Source of the DNA: Promethearchaeota archaeon
GTDB lineage: Archaea > Asgardarchaeota > Lokiarchaeia > Sigynarchaeales > SOKP01
DNA length: 6,460 bases
NCBI GenBank assembly: GCA_019058515.1
Contig: JAHPYY010000072.1
Location: 1 to 6,460, forward strand
Reading direction: 5' to 3'
The notes beneath the pieces were generated by a model. That model was not told the origin of the DNA. It saw nothing but the letters and a program-made list of their open reading frames with translations, and ran no database searches. The position numbers were made by a program, and so were the translations under genes. Positions within the stretch are counted from its first letter, which is position 1; every line of letters starts with the position of its first letter. Of this stretch, positions 1 through 4,851 are shown piece by piece.

Positions 1-70
1 CATAAATGTTCTTGAGCTTTCGAGCTGTTGAAATTTGTTCTTTGTAGTGTCTAATTTTATCGTCAATCAT
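1..70 (-). CDS. Small charged helical protein, N-terminal 23 residues only (runs off the window)
   Basis: Reading minus from ATG at 70-68, the frame stays open to the window edge and begins MIDDKIRHYKEQISTA, continuing with R, K, L, K, N, I, Y. The segment is rich in charged residues and probably helical. The main support is its similarity to the small ORF at 2521-2399: aligned from their starts, I2, K5, I6, Y9, I13 and A16 are identical and positions 1, 3, 4, 8, 10 and 19 are conservative. That ORF starts at the equivalent residue behind a perfect SD, which supports the ATG chosen here. No clear SD precedes this copy. It begins 61 nt after the DUF1028 stop on the same strand, so cotranscription is possible. 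The total length and function are unknown. Confidence 0.5.
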   Translation of the reverse strand, partial: MIDDKIRHYKEQISTARKLKNIY

Positions 71-131
71 ACACGAATAGATCTGAATTGACGCCTTAAA
101 AAAGCAAGAAATATGGAGATAATATCTAATA

Positions 132-986
132 TTACATCGAATTTTTAATGTATCGATAGACAATACCATACATGTAGTCATCCTCTCGTTCCTTTACTTC
201 AAAATTATGGGTCCCTAACCAATCGCTTAATGCTTGCCTTGTTTCTGAGTCTAAAGGGGTATCAAATCCACCCTTATAAAAACCTTCACTCTTTAATCTT
301 TCTCTAACTAATTTTAACGCGTCTCCTTCAAGTTTTATAATGTCTTTAGGATCATCTCTTAAAAGGATGCACATGTCGTAAACTTCAAACACTTTTCTTA
401 ATTCTTTTATTGGTGTGGGGTGCTCATCTACTCGAATATCTATATACCTATCCGTACCACCATCGTATGCGCCTCGTTCTTTTACGATTAAAATTGCGGC
501 CGCTTCTCTACCGCGTCTATCTCCACCTTTCTCTTGGGCGGCTTCGAGGGCGGCAAAAATTGTTTCTACTAAATCGCCGCTTGTGCTTAAAAAGGCAGTC
601 GACATCGATGCTACTACTTCTTCTGAAGCAAGTATGTTTCCCTGACAGGCGTAATTTTCACCTATTATATAACCCGCCCAATCAAAACATTCCCTACCGG
701 TAAACGATGCAGAATTCCCAAACTTATCGATTACACCAATTTGGCGATGTTCCTTCTCGCCGTCTTTTTTAATTAATATCTCTATAGTTTCCTCTGCAGT
801 AAATCCACTTTCCAACAGTGCCAATCCTTTAGGACCGTAACTCGTGTTAGCACGCGCCTGCGTCGCAATTACTCCCACATTAGCTTTAGCAAAAGGAACG
901 ATGGCTCCAACTGCTACAAATTTTGATTGAACGCCAACTCCCCATTCCTTCTTAATAGGATCGTACGCTACGATTGAAAATGTCAT
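132..986 (-). CDS. DUF1028 family protein (Ntn-hydrolase-like fold) with C-terminal putative peptidoglycan-binding-like domain
   Basis: This 284-residue protein starts with the DUF1028 signature TFSIVA (residues 2-7), followed by WGVGVQSKFVAVG (15-27) and QARANTSYGPKG (43-54). Other typical blocks are FTGRECFDWAG (95-105), YACQGNILA (112-120) and GGDRRGREAAAILIV (154-168). DUF1028 proteins are placed in the Ntn-hydrolase-like superfamily, but their substrate is not established. Residues about 215-282 match the extra C-terminal domain often attached to DUF1028 (the PG_binding_2 type), which is curious in an archaeon that would lack peptidoglycan. There is no signal peptide, so it is probably cytoplasmic. 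The ATG at 986 has no SD; a TATA-like box about 25-30 nt upstream suggests a leaderless message. The gene ends with TAA. Family assignment is strong, function unknown. Confidence 0.9.
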   Translation of the reverse strand: MTFSIVAYDPIKKEWGVGVQSKFVAVGAIVPFAKANVGVIATQARANTSYGPKGLALLESGFTAEETIEILIKKDGEKEHRQIGVIDKFGNSASFTGRECFDWAGYIIGENYACQGNILASEEVVASMSTAFLSTSGDLVETIFAALEAAQEKGGDRRGREAAAILIVKERGAYDGGTDRYIDIRVDEHPTPIKELRKVFEVYDMCILLRDDPKDIIKLEGDALKLVRERLKSEGFYKGGFDTPLDSETRQALSDWLGTHNFEVKEREDDYMYGIVYRYIKNSM

Positions 987-1007
987 ACTTTAAAATAAAC
1001 AATTGCT

Positions 1008-1020
1008 CAATATATAGTTT
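1008..1020 (-). promoter_or_regulatory. Candidate TATA box of the DUF1028 gene
   Basis: On the minus strand the sequence ACTATATATTG is centred about 28 nt upstream of the ATG at 986. Archaeal transcription usually starts about 25 nt after the TATA box, so the transcript would begin at or within a few bases of the start codon. This fits the absence of an SD. Confidence 0.5.
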
Positions 1021-1042
1021 TAATCAAAAACAAATAATATTG

Positions 1043-1069
1043 AAAAAAAAAGAATAGTAATTATTCTTT
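1043..1069 (-). terminator. Hairpin plus T-run terminator of the winged-helix GTPase-like gene
   Basis: An 8-bp inverted repeat (1049-1056 AAAGAATA pairing with 1062-1069 TATTCTTT, loop of 5) overlaps the stop codon at 1063-1061. On the minus strand it runs into an uninterrupted T9 (complement of A1043-1051). Archaea mainly need the T-run; the hairpin makes it look like an intrinsic terminator. It separates this gene from the DUF1028 gene, which has its own promoter. Confidence 0.6.
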
Positions 1070-2212
1070 AATTTTACTCACTGACTCGATTAACTGAAAT
1101 AGCGGGAAATGTATGTCCATGTAAACATATTCTTTTTCGTTAACATCTTCCTTTTGTAAAATCTCCCGCAATTTAGAAGTGAATTCTTCTTTTAGTTGAT
1201 TGACTTTTTGCAATTGGTTTTCACTCATAAAATACAATCCAAGTGAGGTGTTACTAAATTGCCTTCTAATACGATCGTAAGCTCTTTCTTTACGACTTAG
1301 ACCAGGTTGGATGCTTGGTACATTTAACAAACTCAATATTCCCGATGGTACTTTTTCCGAAAACGCTTTTAAATAATCGCAAATCCTCGAAAGTAAAATG
1401 TATTTATATATTTTATGAAGTATTGTTGTATCTGATTTAGAATTTAGCTTAAAATCGTTGGATATAGCGTAATAATTTTTGTGGATCGATCCCGGTGTGC
1501 TTTCGTCACTTTTCTCGTGAGATTCTATTACTCCCAGCTCTTTTAACTGTCTTGTGCTGCGAGAGATTGTAGATTTGCTTTTCTTCAAGTAGTCCGCAAT
1601 ATCCTTCATCCCAAGCTCCTTGAAAATGCTTAAAAGCAAAATAATATCCAAATTAACGTAACTTAGTAGTAAGTTGAGTAGGAGTATTTCATTCATCTTT
1701 TGAATCAATTCTGTGAGCTTTTTATCTATTTCTTGTTTGTTTACGGATTTGTATTCTAAATATACCCCGCCTTCGTCAGTTGCGAGCATTTTTAATTCTT
1801 CTCTTAGAGGTTTTTCTATTGCTGCCATCTTTTTATCTAAATCGTATTCAACAATAAGGATAGGAATATTTCTTCTGAGAATTTTCTTTAACGATTCTAT
1901 TTGCTTACTAACTTTTTTAACAGATCGATTTTCCGTTGGATCTACTACAAGAATAGCTGCTACTGCCCCTCTATAATATTGGTATTGGAGAGATAGAAAC
2001 TTGTCGTCATCGCTTAATATCCAAAGATGAAGTATATAATCTAAATTATTTACGGTTATTTCAGTAGTGTAAAAAGAAGCTCCTATTATTTTCTGAGTAT
2101 TATACCCCTCAGGATGGAATTTTTTAGCAAAATCGTTGATAAAAATCGTTTTTTCACCTTTTATTGCCCCTAAAACTAATACTTTTAAAGGAGTTTTTGA
2201 CCCATTTTTCAA
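1061..2212 (-). CDS. Degenerate Ras/Rab-like GTPase domain fused to a winged helix-turn-helix (candidate regulator)
   Basis: This is a 383-residue two-part protein. Residues about 8-175 follow a Ras/Rab fold: strand KVLVLG, a P-loop remnant G15-AIKGEKT22 (K21 and T22 kept, the second P-loop glycine replaced by E20), a switch-I-like FYTTEITV (47-54), and the strand/helix core YRGAVAAILVVDPTE (80-94). The Switch II position reads WILSDDDKF (64-72) where a Rab has WDTAGQEKF, so the catalytic D, G and Q are lost. NKxD is replaced by EYDLD (122-126). Residues about 183-255 form a winged helix: IFKELGMKDIADYLKKSKS, then recognition helix TISRSTRQLKELGVIES. Residues 260-383 are mostly helical and unrecognised. 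The start is TTG at 2212, because an in-frame TGA lies four codons upstream and GGTGA (2226-2222) sits 9 nt before it. It ends with TAA. It probably binds DNA and may bind nucleotide without hydrolysing it. Fold calls are made from motifs only. Confidence 0.8.
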   Translation of the reverse strand: MKNGSKTPLKVLVLGAIKGEKTIFINDFAKKFHPEGYNTQKIIGASFYTTEITVNNLDYILHLWILSDDDKFLSLQYQYYRGAVAAILVVDPTENRSVKKVSKQIESLKKILRRNIPILIVEYDLDKKMAAIEKPLREELKMLATDEGGVYLEYKSVNKQEIDKKLTELIQKMNEILLLNLLLSYVNLDIILLLSIFKELGMKDIADYLKKSKSTISRSTRQLKELGVIESHEKSDESTPGSIHKNYYAISNDFKLNSKSDTTILHKIYKYILLSRICDYLKAFSEKVPSGILSLLNVPSIQPGLSRKERAYDRIRRQFSNTSLGLYFMSENQLQKVNQLKEEFTSKLREILQKEDVNEKEYVYMDIHFPLFQLIESVSKIKE

Positions 2213-2273
2213 TAGAGTTTTTCACCACTTTATAATAATTATTAAATTACAGGATTCTAGAAAAACCTTTCTT

Positions 2274-2309
2274 ATTTAAATGTTTGCAATGTTGCATTAA
2301 TATTTAAAT
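2274..2309. promoter_or_regulatory. Nested palindromes, candidate operator/promoter of the winged-helix GTPase-like gene
   Basis: Two copies of the perfect palindrome ATTTAAAT (2274-2281 and 2302-2309; the second extends to TATTTAAATA at 2301-2310) flank a central inverted repeat TGCAA-TG-TTGCA (2285-2296). The three centres lie at about 2277.5, 2290.5 and 2305.5, giving a roughly symmetric 36-bp element some 62-97 nt upstream of the TTG start. One ATTTAAAT may serve as the TATA box. A dimeric regulator such as the neighbouring wHTH or RHH protein would be a natural ligand, but binding is inferred. Confidence 0.35.
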
Positions 2310-2319
2310 AATTACACAA
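2310..2319. repeat. AATTACACAA, variant of the motif upstream of the RHH-GTPase gene
   Basis: This decamer differs by one base from AATTACATAA, which occurs twice at 3551-3560 and 3595-3604. Read on the minus strand it is TTGTGTAATT. It adjoins the nested palindrome upstream of the second GTPase-like gene. The motif is AT-rich, so chance recurrence is possible. Confidence 0.3.
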
Positions 2320-2398
2320 ATTGTTATTTATTGTTTATAAGAGGATAAGAAGTATTTCGTTTTCTCATTTGATTTTTACCTAATTTTTCGTAAAATTC

Positions 2399-2521
2399 TT
2401 ACATTTTTTTAAATCTAACAATCAACTCTTCGTAATATTCACGATTAATACAATGGTTTTTCTAAATTTCTTCTGCTTGAATTATAGCATTTCTATATCT
2501 AATAATTTTTTCCTCAATCAA
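2399..2521 (-). pseudogene. Small helical-protein ORF interrupted by an in-frame TAG
   Basis: A perfect 8-nt SD, GGAGGTGA (2536-2529 on minus), sits 7 nt before a TTG at 2521. From there 19 codons read LIEEKIIRYRNAIIQAEEI, then TAG (2464-2462), then the same frame continues for 20 codons, KNHCINREYYEELIVRFKKM, to TAA (2401-2399). The first part resembles the small protein beginning at position 70 (6 of 19 identical, about 12 similar), so this is more than a chance ORF. It lies 68 nt after the stop of the RHH-GTPase gene and is probably on the same transcript. It could be a decayed paralogue, a true 19-residue peptide, or a gene with TAG readthrough. TAG ends the dehydrogenase and the small membrane-protein genes here, so it normally acts as a stop. 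Function is unknown. Confidence 0.45.
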
Positions 2522-2528
2522 TTGGATT

Positions 2529-2536
2529 TCACCTCC
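2529..2536 (-). promoter_or_regulatory. Perfect Shine-Dalgarno site of the small interrupted ORF
   Basis: GGAGGTGA on the minus strand is fully complementary to the conserved 3' end of 16S rRNA and lies 7 nt before the TTG at 2521. It is the strongest SD in the window, and it is the reason the short ORF is treated as real. Confidence 0.6.
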
Positions 2537-2588
2537 TTCACAACTTTTTCAGAGTTCCAATATATTCCTTGCTTTGTTCAATGAAACA

Positions 2589-2610
2589 CTCAATTCTCGC
2601 TAGAATTGAG
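2589..2610 (-). repeat. Inverted repeat over the stop codon of the RHH-GTPase gene
   Basis: CTCAATTC (2589-2596) and GAATTGAG (2603-2610) form a perfect 8-bp stem with a 6-nt loop. It spans the last codons and the TGA stop at 2592-2590. No T-run follows on the minus strand, so it is not a standard terminator. It may limit or couple expression of the small ORF that starts 68 nt further on, protect the mRNA end, or be a protein-binding palindrome. Confidence 0.5.
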
Positions 2611-3501
2611 TAATTTTAGTTTATTCACAAGCTCATCCATTTTTTTCCGGACGATTTTTTCTATCTGCTGTTCTAAATTCAGGTCACTGGTCCTAGGAAT
2701 TGGCTTATTCGTTTGGTATTTAGTTTGATACTCTCTAACGGCATCTCTTATCATCTGAGATAACGAAACATTCAATCTTTCCTTAGCAAATTGTTCCCAC
2801 TCTTTCTTATCTTCTTCCGGTAATACTAAATTAATTCTCGCCGTTTTTGTGAGTTTTTTCTCTTCTAAATAGAGTTTAGTACGGGTAATGCATTCTTTAA
2901 ATGCCTGATAGATGTTTTTCTCTTTATCGTATGTGCCAATGGTCTCAAAAATAATTGGATTCCATACGAAAAGTTCCTCTTCTGGCTCAAACATAAGACT
3001 TTGTTCCTTGAGGATTTGAGTAGCCTCAGAAATATTAAGTGGATCAGGTATATCTTGTTTATTTAGCATGACAACAAGAGGTATATTCTTAATAAGATTA
3101 CCTTTTGAAACCTTTAAGAGTTCTTTTAAGCTTTCGATATTTTCATTAAGTCGCGATCTCCGTGAATCGAACACAAAAATTACGCCATCAGTACCTCGAT
3201 ACACTTTTCTTCTTAATGTTTTGAATCTTTTTGCTCCCGCAACAGTAAAAACATTGTAAACAAATTTTTCTTGCGCTATCGATTGAGTATCAGAAAAGAT
3301 AAGCTTATCAAAATATAAAGTTGCGCCACTCCTTTGTTCAATTTTAGTTATCTCACTTAGGGGAATAACTTCTTTATCCGCTTTTTTTGCAATTTGATGA
3401 AGCGTTTCGAGTATGGTAGTTTTTCCAGCTAAGTGAGGACCCCAGAATAGTATCTTTATAGAGATCTCTTTTTCTGCTTTATTCTCATTATTAGACGACA
3501 T
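2590..3501 (-). CDS. Small GTPase (Ras superfamily/MglA-like) fused to a C-terminal ribbon-helix-helix domain
   Basis: This 303-residue protein has a GTPase domain at about 14-212: P-loop G21-PHLAGKT28, a switch-I-like block GATLYFD (59-65) with T61, G3 region FTVAGAKRF (85-93), strand TDGVIFVFDSR (104-114), G4 as NKQD (147-150), and a G5-like block FETIGT (185-190). The G3 aspartate is replaced by T86, as often seen in MglA-type and archaeal GTPases that read TVxG. Residues about 219-258 have the RHH pattern: strand TARINLVLPEE, helix KKEWEQFAKERL, turn NVSLS, helix QMIRDAVREY. RHH proteins bind DNA as dimers through the strand. A helical tail (275-299) follows. The inferred role is a nucleotide-controlled DNA-binding regulator in the cytoplasm. 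The ATG at 3501 lacks an SD. The gene is followed by a small ORF and then by a second GTPase-like DNA-binding protein. GTPase call strong; RHH call good, by pattern only. Confidence 0.85.
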   Translation of the reverse strand: MSSNNENKAEKEISIKILFWGPHLAGKTTILETLHQIAKKADKEVIPLSEITKIEQRSGATLYFDKLIFSDTQSIAQEKFVYNVFTVAGAKRFKTLRRKVYRGTDGVIFVFDSRRSRLNENIESLKELLKVSKGNLIKNIPLVVMLNKQDIPDPLNISEATQILKEQSLMFEPEEELFVWNPIIFETIGTYDKEKNIYQAFKECITRTKLYLEEKKLTKTARINLVLPEEDKKEWEQFAKERLNVSLSQMIRDAVREYQTKYQTNKPIPRTSDLNLEQQIEKIVRKKMDELVNKLKLLNSSEN

Positions 3502-3550
3502 GGAACTAACTATTTATGTGTGATAATTCTAATTGAATTTTTATAATATT

Positions 3551-3560
3551 AATTACATAA
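3551..3560. repeat. Direct repeat AATTACATAA, copy 1
   Basis: This copy is identical to 3595-3604, with starts 44 bp apart (about four helical turns). It abuts the TATA-like block on the side facing the gene, so a bound protein could block initiation. An autoregulatory RHH site is a plausible inference, not a demonstrated one. Confidence 0.35.
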
Positions 3561-3575
3561 GATATATATAAATAT
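3561..3575 (-). promoter_or_regulatory. Candidate TATA box of the RHH-GTPase gene
   Basis: The minus-strand sequence ATATTTATATATATC lies about 60-75 nt before the ATG at 3501, predicting a leader of roughly 35-40 nt. A second candidate, TTATAAAAATTC (3546-3535), is closer to the gene. No SD is visible in either leader. Confidence 0.4.
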
Positions 3576-3586
3576 TATGCAAATCA

Positions 3587-3604
3587 TGTGTAAAAATTAC
3601 ATAA
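3587..3604. repeat. Direct repeat copy 2 (3595-3604) within an imperfect inverted repeat
   Basis: AATTACATAA recurs at 3595-3604. Together with the preceding TGTGTAA (3587-3593) it forms an inverted repeat of two 7-bp arms with one mismatch around a 3-nt spacer. This is the geometry expected for a dimeric DNA-binding protein upstream of the TATA box. Confidence 0.35.
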
Positions 3605-3681
3605 TAAGAGGTAAAATTAAATATTGAACTTTCAAAAGATGTACGAAAAGAAAACAAGTAAAGGTTAAATGAAATTTATAA

Positions 3682-4524
3682 CTAAGAAGTTTGCCCTTCG
3701 CTATATAAAAAGAAATCTGGCATTAATCTAGCGCCTTTGACTACGGAGTATTTATCTAAGTTTGTAATTCCGTGTTCAATTAACACTTCGTCGTCAATAA
3801 AGAAATTTCCCGTACATTCGCTACTCGGTTTTGTTAAAATGATGTGAGCAGCGTCAGCTACTATTTCTGGAGTGCGCGAGTGTTTAACTGCTTGTTCTCC
3901 TCCCAATAAATTTCGCACAGCAGCAGTTGCTATTGCAGTTCGAGGCCACAACGCATTTATCGCTATTGAGTCTTTCTTGAGTTCTTCAGCCATACCTAAA
4001 ACACAGAAACTCATACCGTATTTTGACATTGTATAGGCTAAATTATTAGCGAACCATTTAGGATCAAGGTTAAGAGGAGGAGATAGATTTAATATGTGGG
4101 CATTATCCGATTTTTTGAGGTGGGGAATACATAGCTTTGACGTCATGAAAGTCCCTCGTACATTAACCGAAAACATTAAGTCAAATCGTTTCATCTGAGT
4201 GCTTAAGGTGCCAGTTAAAGATATCGCGCTGGCGTTGTTAATTAAAATATCAATCTCGCCAAAATTATCGATGGTTTGATTAACAGCAGCTTGCATTTGA
4301 TCTTCAAACCTTACATCTGCTATGATAGGAAGCGCTTTACCACCTGCAGCCTCCATTTCCTCAGCTGAAGTATATACCGTACCGGGTAATTTGGGATGAG
4401 GTTCTCCTGTTTTTCCTAATACAACGATATTTGCTCCATCTTTAGCCGCTCTTAACCCAATTGCTTTTCCTATCCCTCTAGTAGCTCCCGTTATAAACAA
4501 TGTTTTGTTTTTTAGATCTACCAT
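3682..4524 (-). CDS. Short-chain dehydrogenase/reductase, HSDL2-like (no SCP2 domain)
   Basis: This 280-residue SDR has the cofactor motif TGATRGIG (12-19), NNAS (96-99), N121, S148, and Y164-TMS-K168 as the catalytic YxxxK. The resemblance to the N-terminal dehydrogenase half of eukaryotic hydroxysteroid dehydrogenase-like protein 2 is close over the full length: PHPKLPGTVYTSAEEMEAAG (42-61), NNASAISLTGTL (96-107), HILNLSPPLNLDPKWF (143-158), YGMSFCVLGMAEE (169-181), ALWPRTAI (191-198) and the C-terminal LMPDFFL (267-273). HSDL2 in animals is linked to peroxisomal and mitochondrial lipid metabolism and carries a C-terminal SCP2 sterol-carrier domain, which is missing here. The substrate is unknown; a lipid or acyl-CoA is a guess. 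The ATG at 4524 has no SD. TAG is the stop, with an in-frame TAA two codons later. Confidence 0.9.
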   Translation of the reverse strand: MVDLKNKTLFITGATRGIGKAIGLRAAKDGANIVVLGKTGEPHPKLPGTVYTSAEEMEAAGGKALPIIADVRFEDQMQAAVNQTIDNFGEIDILINNASAISLTGTLSTQMKRFDLMFSVNVRGTFMTSKLCIPHLKKSDNAHILNLSPPLNLDPKWFANNLAYTMSKYGMSFCVLGMAEELKKDSIAINALWPRTAIATAAVRNLLGGEQAVKHSRTPEIVADAAHIILTKPSSECTGNFFIDDEVLIEHGITNLDKYSVVKGARLMPDFFLYSEGQTS

Positions 4525-4542
4525 AATTTTACTTTACAATTT

Positions 4543-4552
4543 GTATTTTATG
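4543..4552 (-). promoter_or_regulatory. Candidate TATA box of the dehydrogenase gene
   Basis: CATAAAATAC on the minus strand is centred about 24 nt before the ATG at 4524, the spacing expected for a leaderless archaeal transcript. No SD precedes that ATG. A second TATA-like box, ATTTATATTTTC, lies further upstream at about 4603-4592. Confidence 0.4.
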
Positions 4553-4767
4553 ATGTTCGAAGCGTAGTTAATTATTAAAATCGTTGGTTTGAAAATATAA
4601 ATCCTTAAGATCAGATTAGAACCTTATTTAAGATAGTTAGATGTCTCTAATTGGAGATAAAAAATACTTTAATTCTATTTATTAAATTGCGATAAATAAG
4701 AGGTATAAAATGGGATAGCTAATTATTTATGTTCTTATCGTAGATACACTTATAATAATTAGTAATC

Positions 4768-4780
4768 TTTATATTTTTAT
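4768..4780 (+). promoter_or_regulatory. Candidate TATA box of the ZIP transporter gene
   Basis: TTTATATTTTTAT would place the transcription start near 4799, giving a leader of about 50 nt that includes the SD AGGAG at 4841-4845. An alternative box, TTATAATAA, lies at 4750-4758. No metal-regulator palindrome was recognised. Confidence 0.4.
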
Positions 4781-4851
4781 GACAATTAACTTTTCATAGA
4801 GATTTTAGGGTTTTAAACTCTGCTAACATTTGATAATATCAGGAGTACACA

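Larger units (their letters stand above)
2213..2398. other. Upstream region of the winged-helix GTPase-like gene
   Basis: This strongly AT-rich stretch separates the small interrupted ORF from the TTG start at 2212. It contains the nested palindromes at 2274-2309, the motif AATTACACAA at 2310-2319, and a weak SD GGTGA at 2226-2222. ATTTAAATAAG on the minus strand (2281-2271) could be a TATA box, giving a leader of about 40 nt. I found no supportable gene in it on either strand. Confidence 0.5.
3502..3681. other. Promoter region of the RHH-GTPase gene
   Basis: This AT-rich spacer separates the dehydrogenase stop from the RHH-GTPase start. It holds a TATA-like block (3561-3575), two copies of AATTACATAA, and an imperfect inverted repeat TGTGTAA-AAA-TTACATA (3587-3603). 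The last part (3640-3681), just after the dehydrogenase stop, is T-rich on the minus strand and may terminate that gene, but no strong signal is seen. Confidence 0.5.
4525..4851. other. Divergent intergenic region between the dehydrogenase and ZIP transporter genes
   Basis: These 327 bp contain promoters for both divergent genes and no convincing ORF. The ATG-initiated frames seen are 15 codons or shorter and lack an SD. The dehydrogenase side has CATAAAATAC (4552-4543 minus), the transporter side TTTATATTTTTAT (4768-4780). I see no riboswitch-like or long inverted-repeat structure in the rest of the interval. Confidence 0.6.

Noticed and set aside
410..703. Plus-strand open frames opposite the DUF1028 gene
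   Set aside because: Low-complexity Leu/Arg/Ser-rich translations fully antisense to a well-supported gene, with no SD and no family resemblance.
1713..1976. Plus-strand frame of 87 codons opposite the winged-helix GTPase-like gene
   Set aside because: Antisense shadow of the conserved GTPase domain; no ribosome binding site.
2399..2521. Pyrrolysine insertion at the internal TAG
   Set aside because: Not accepted as the explanation: TAG also ends the dehydrogenase and small membrane-protein genes, and no pyl genes are in the window. Kept only as an alternative to test.
3068..3259. Plus-strand frame of 63 codons opposite the RHH-GTPase gene
   Set aside because: Antisense to the GTPase core, with no independent coding evidence.
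4641..4685. 14-residue ATG frame in the divergent intergenic region
   Set aside because: No SD, no similarity to the small-protein family found elsewhere in the window, and length expected by chance.
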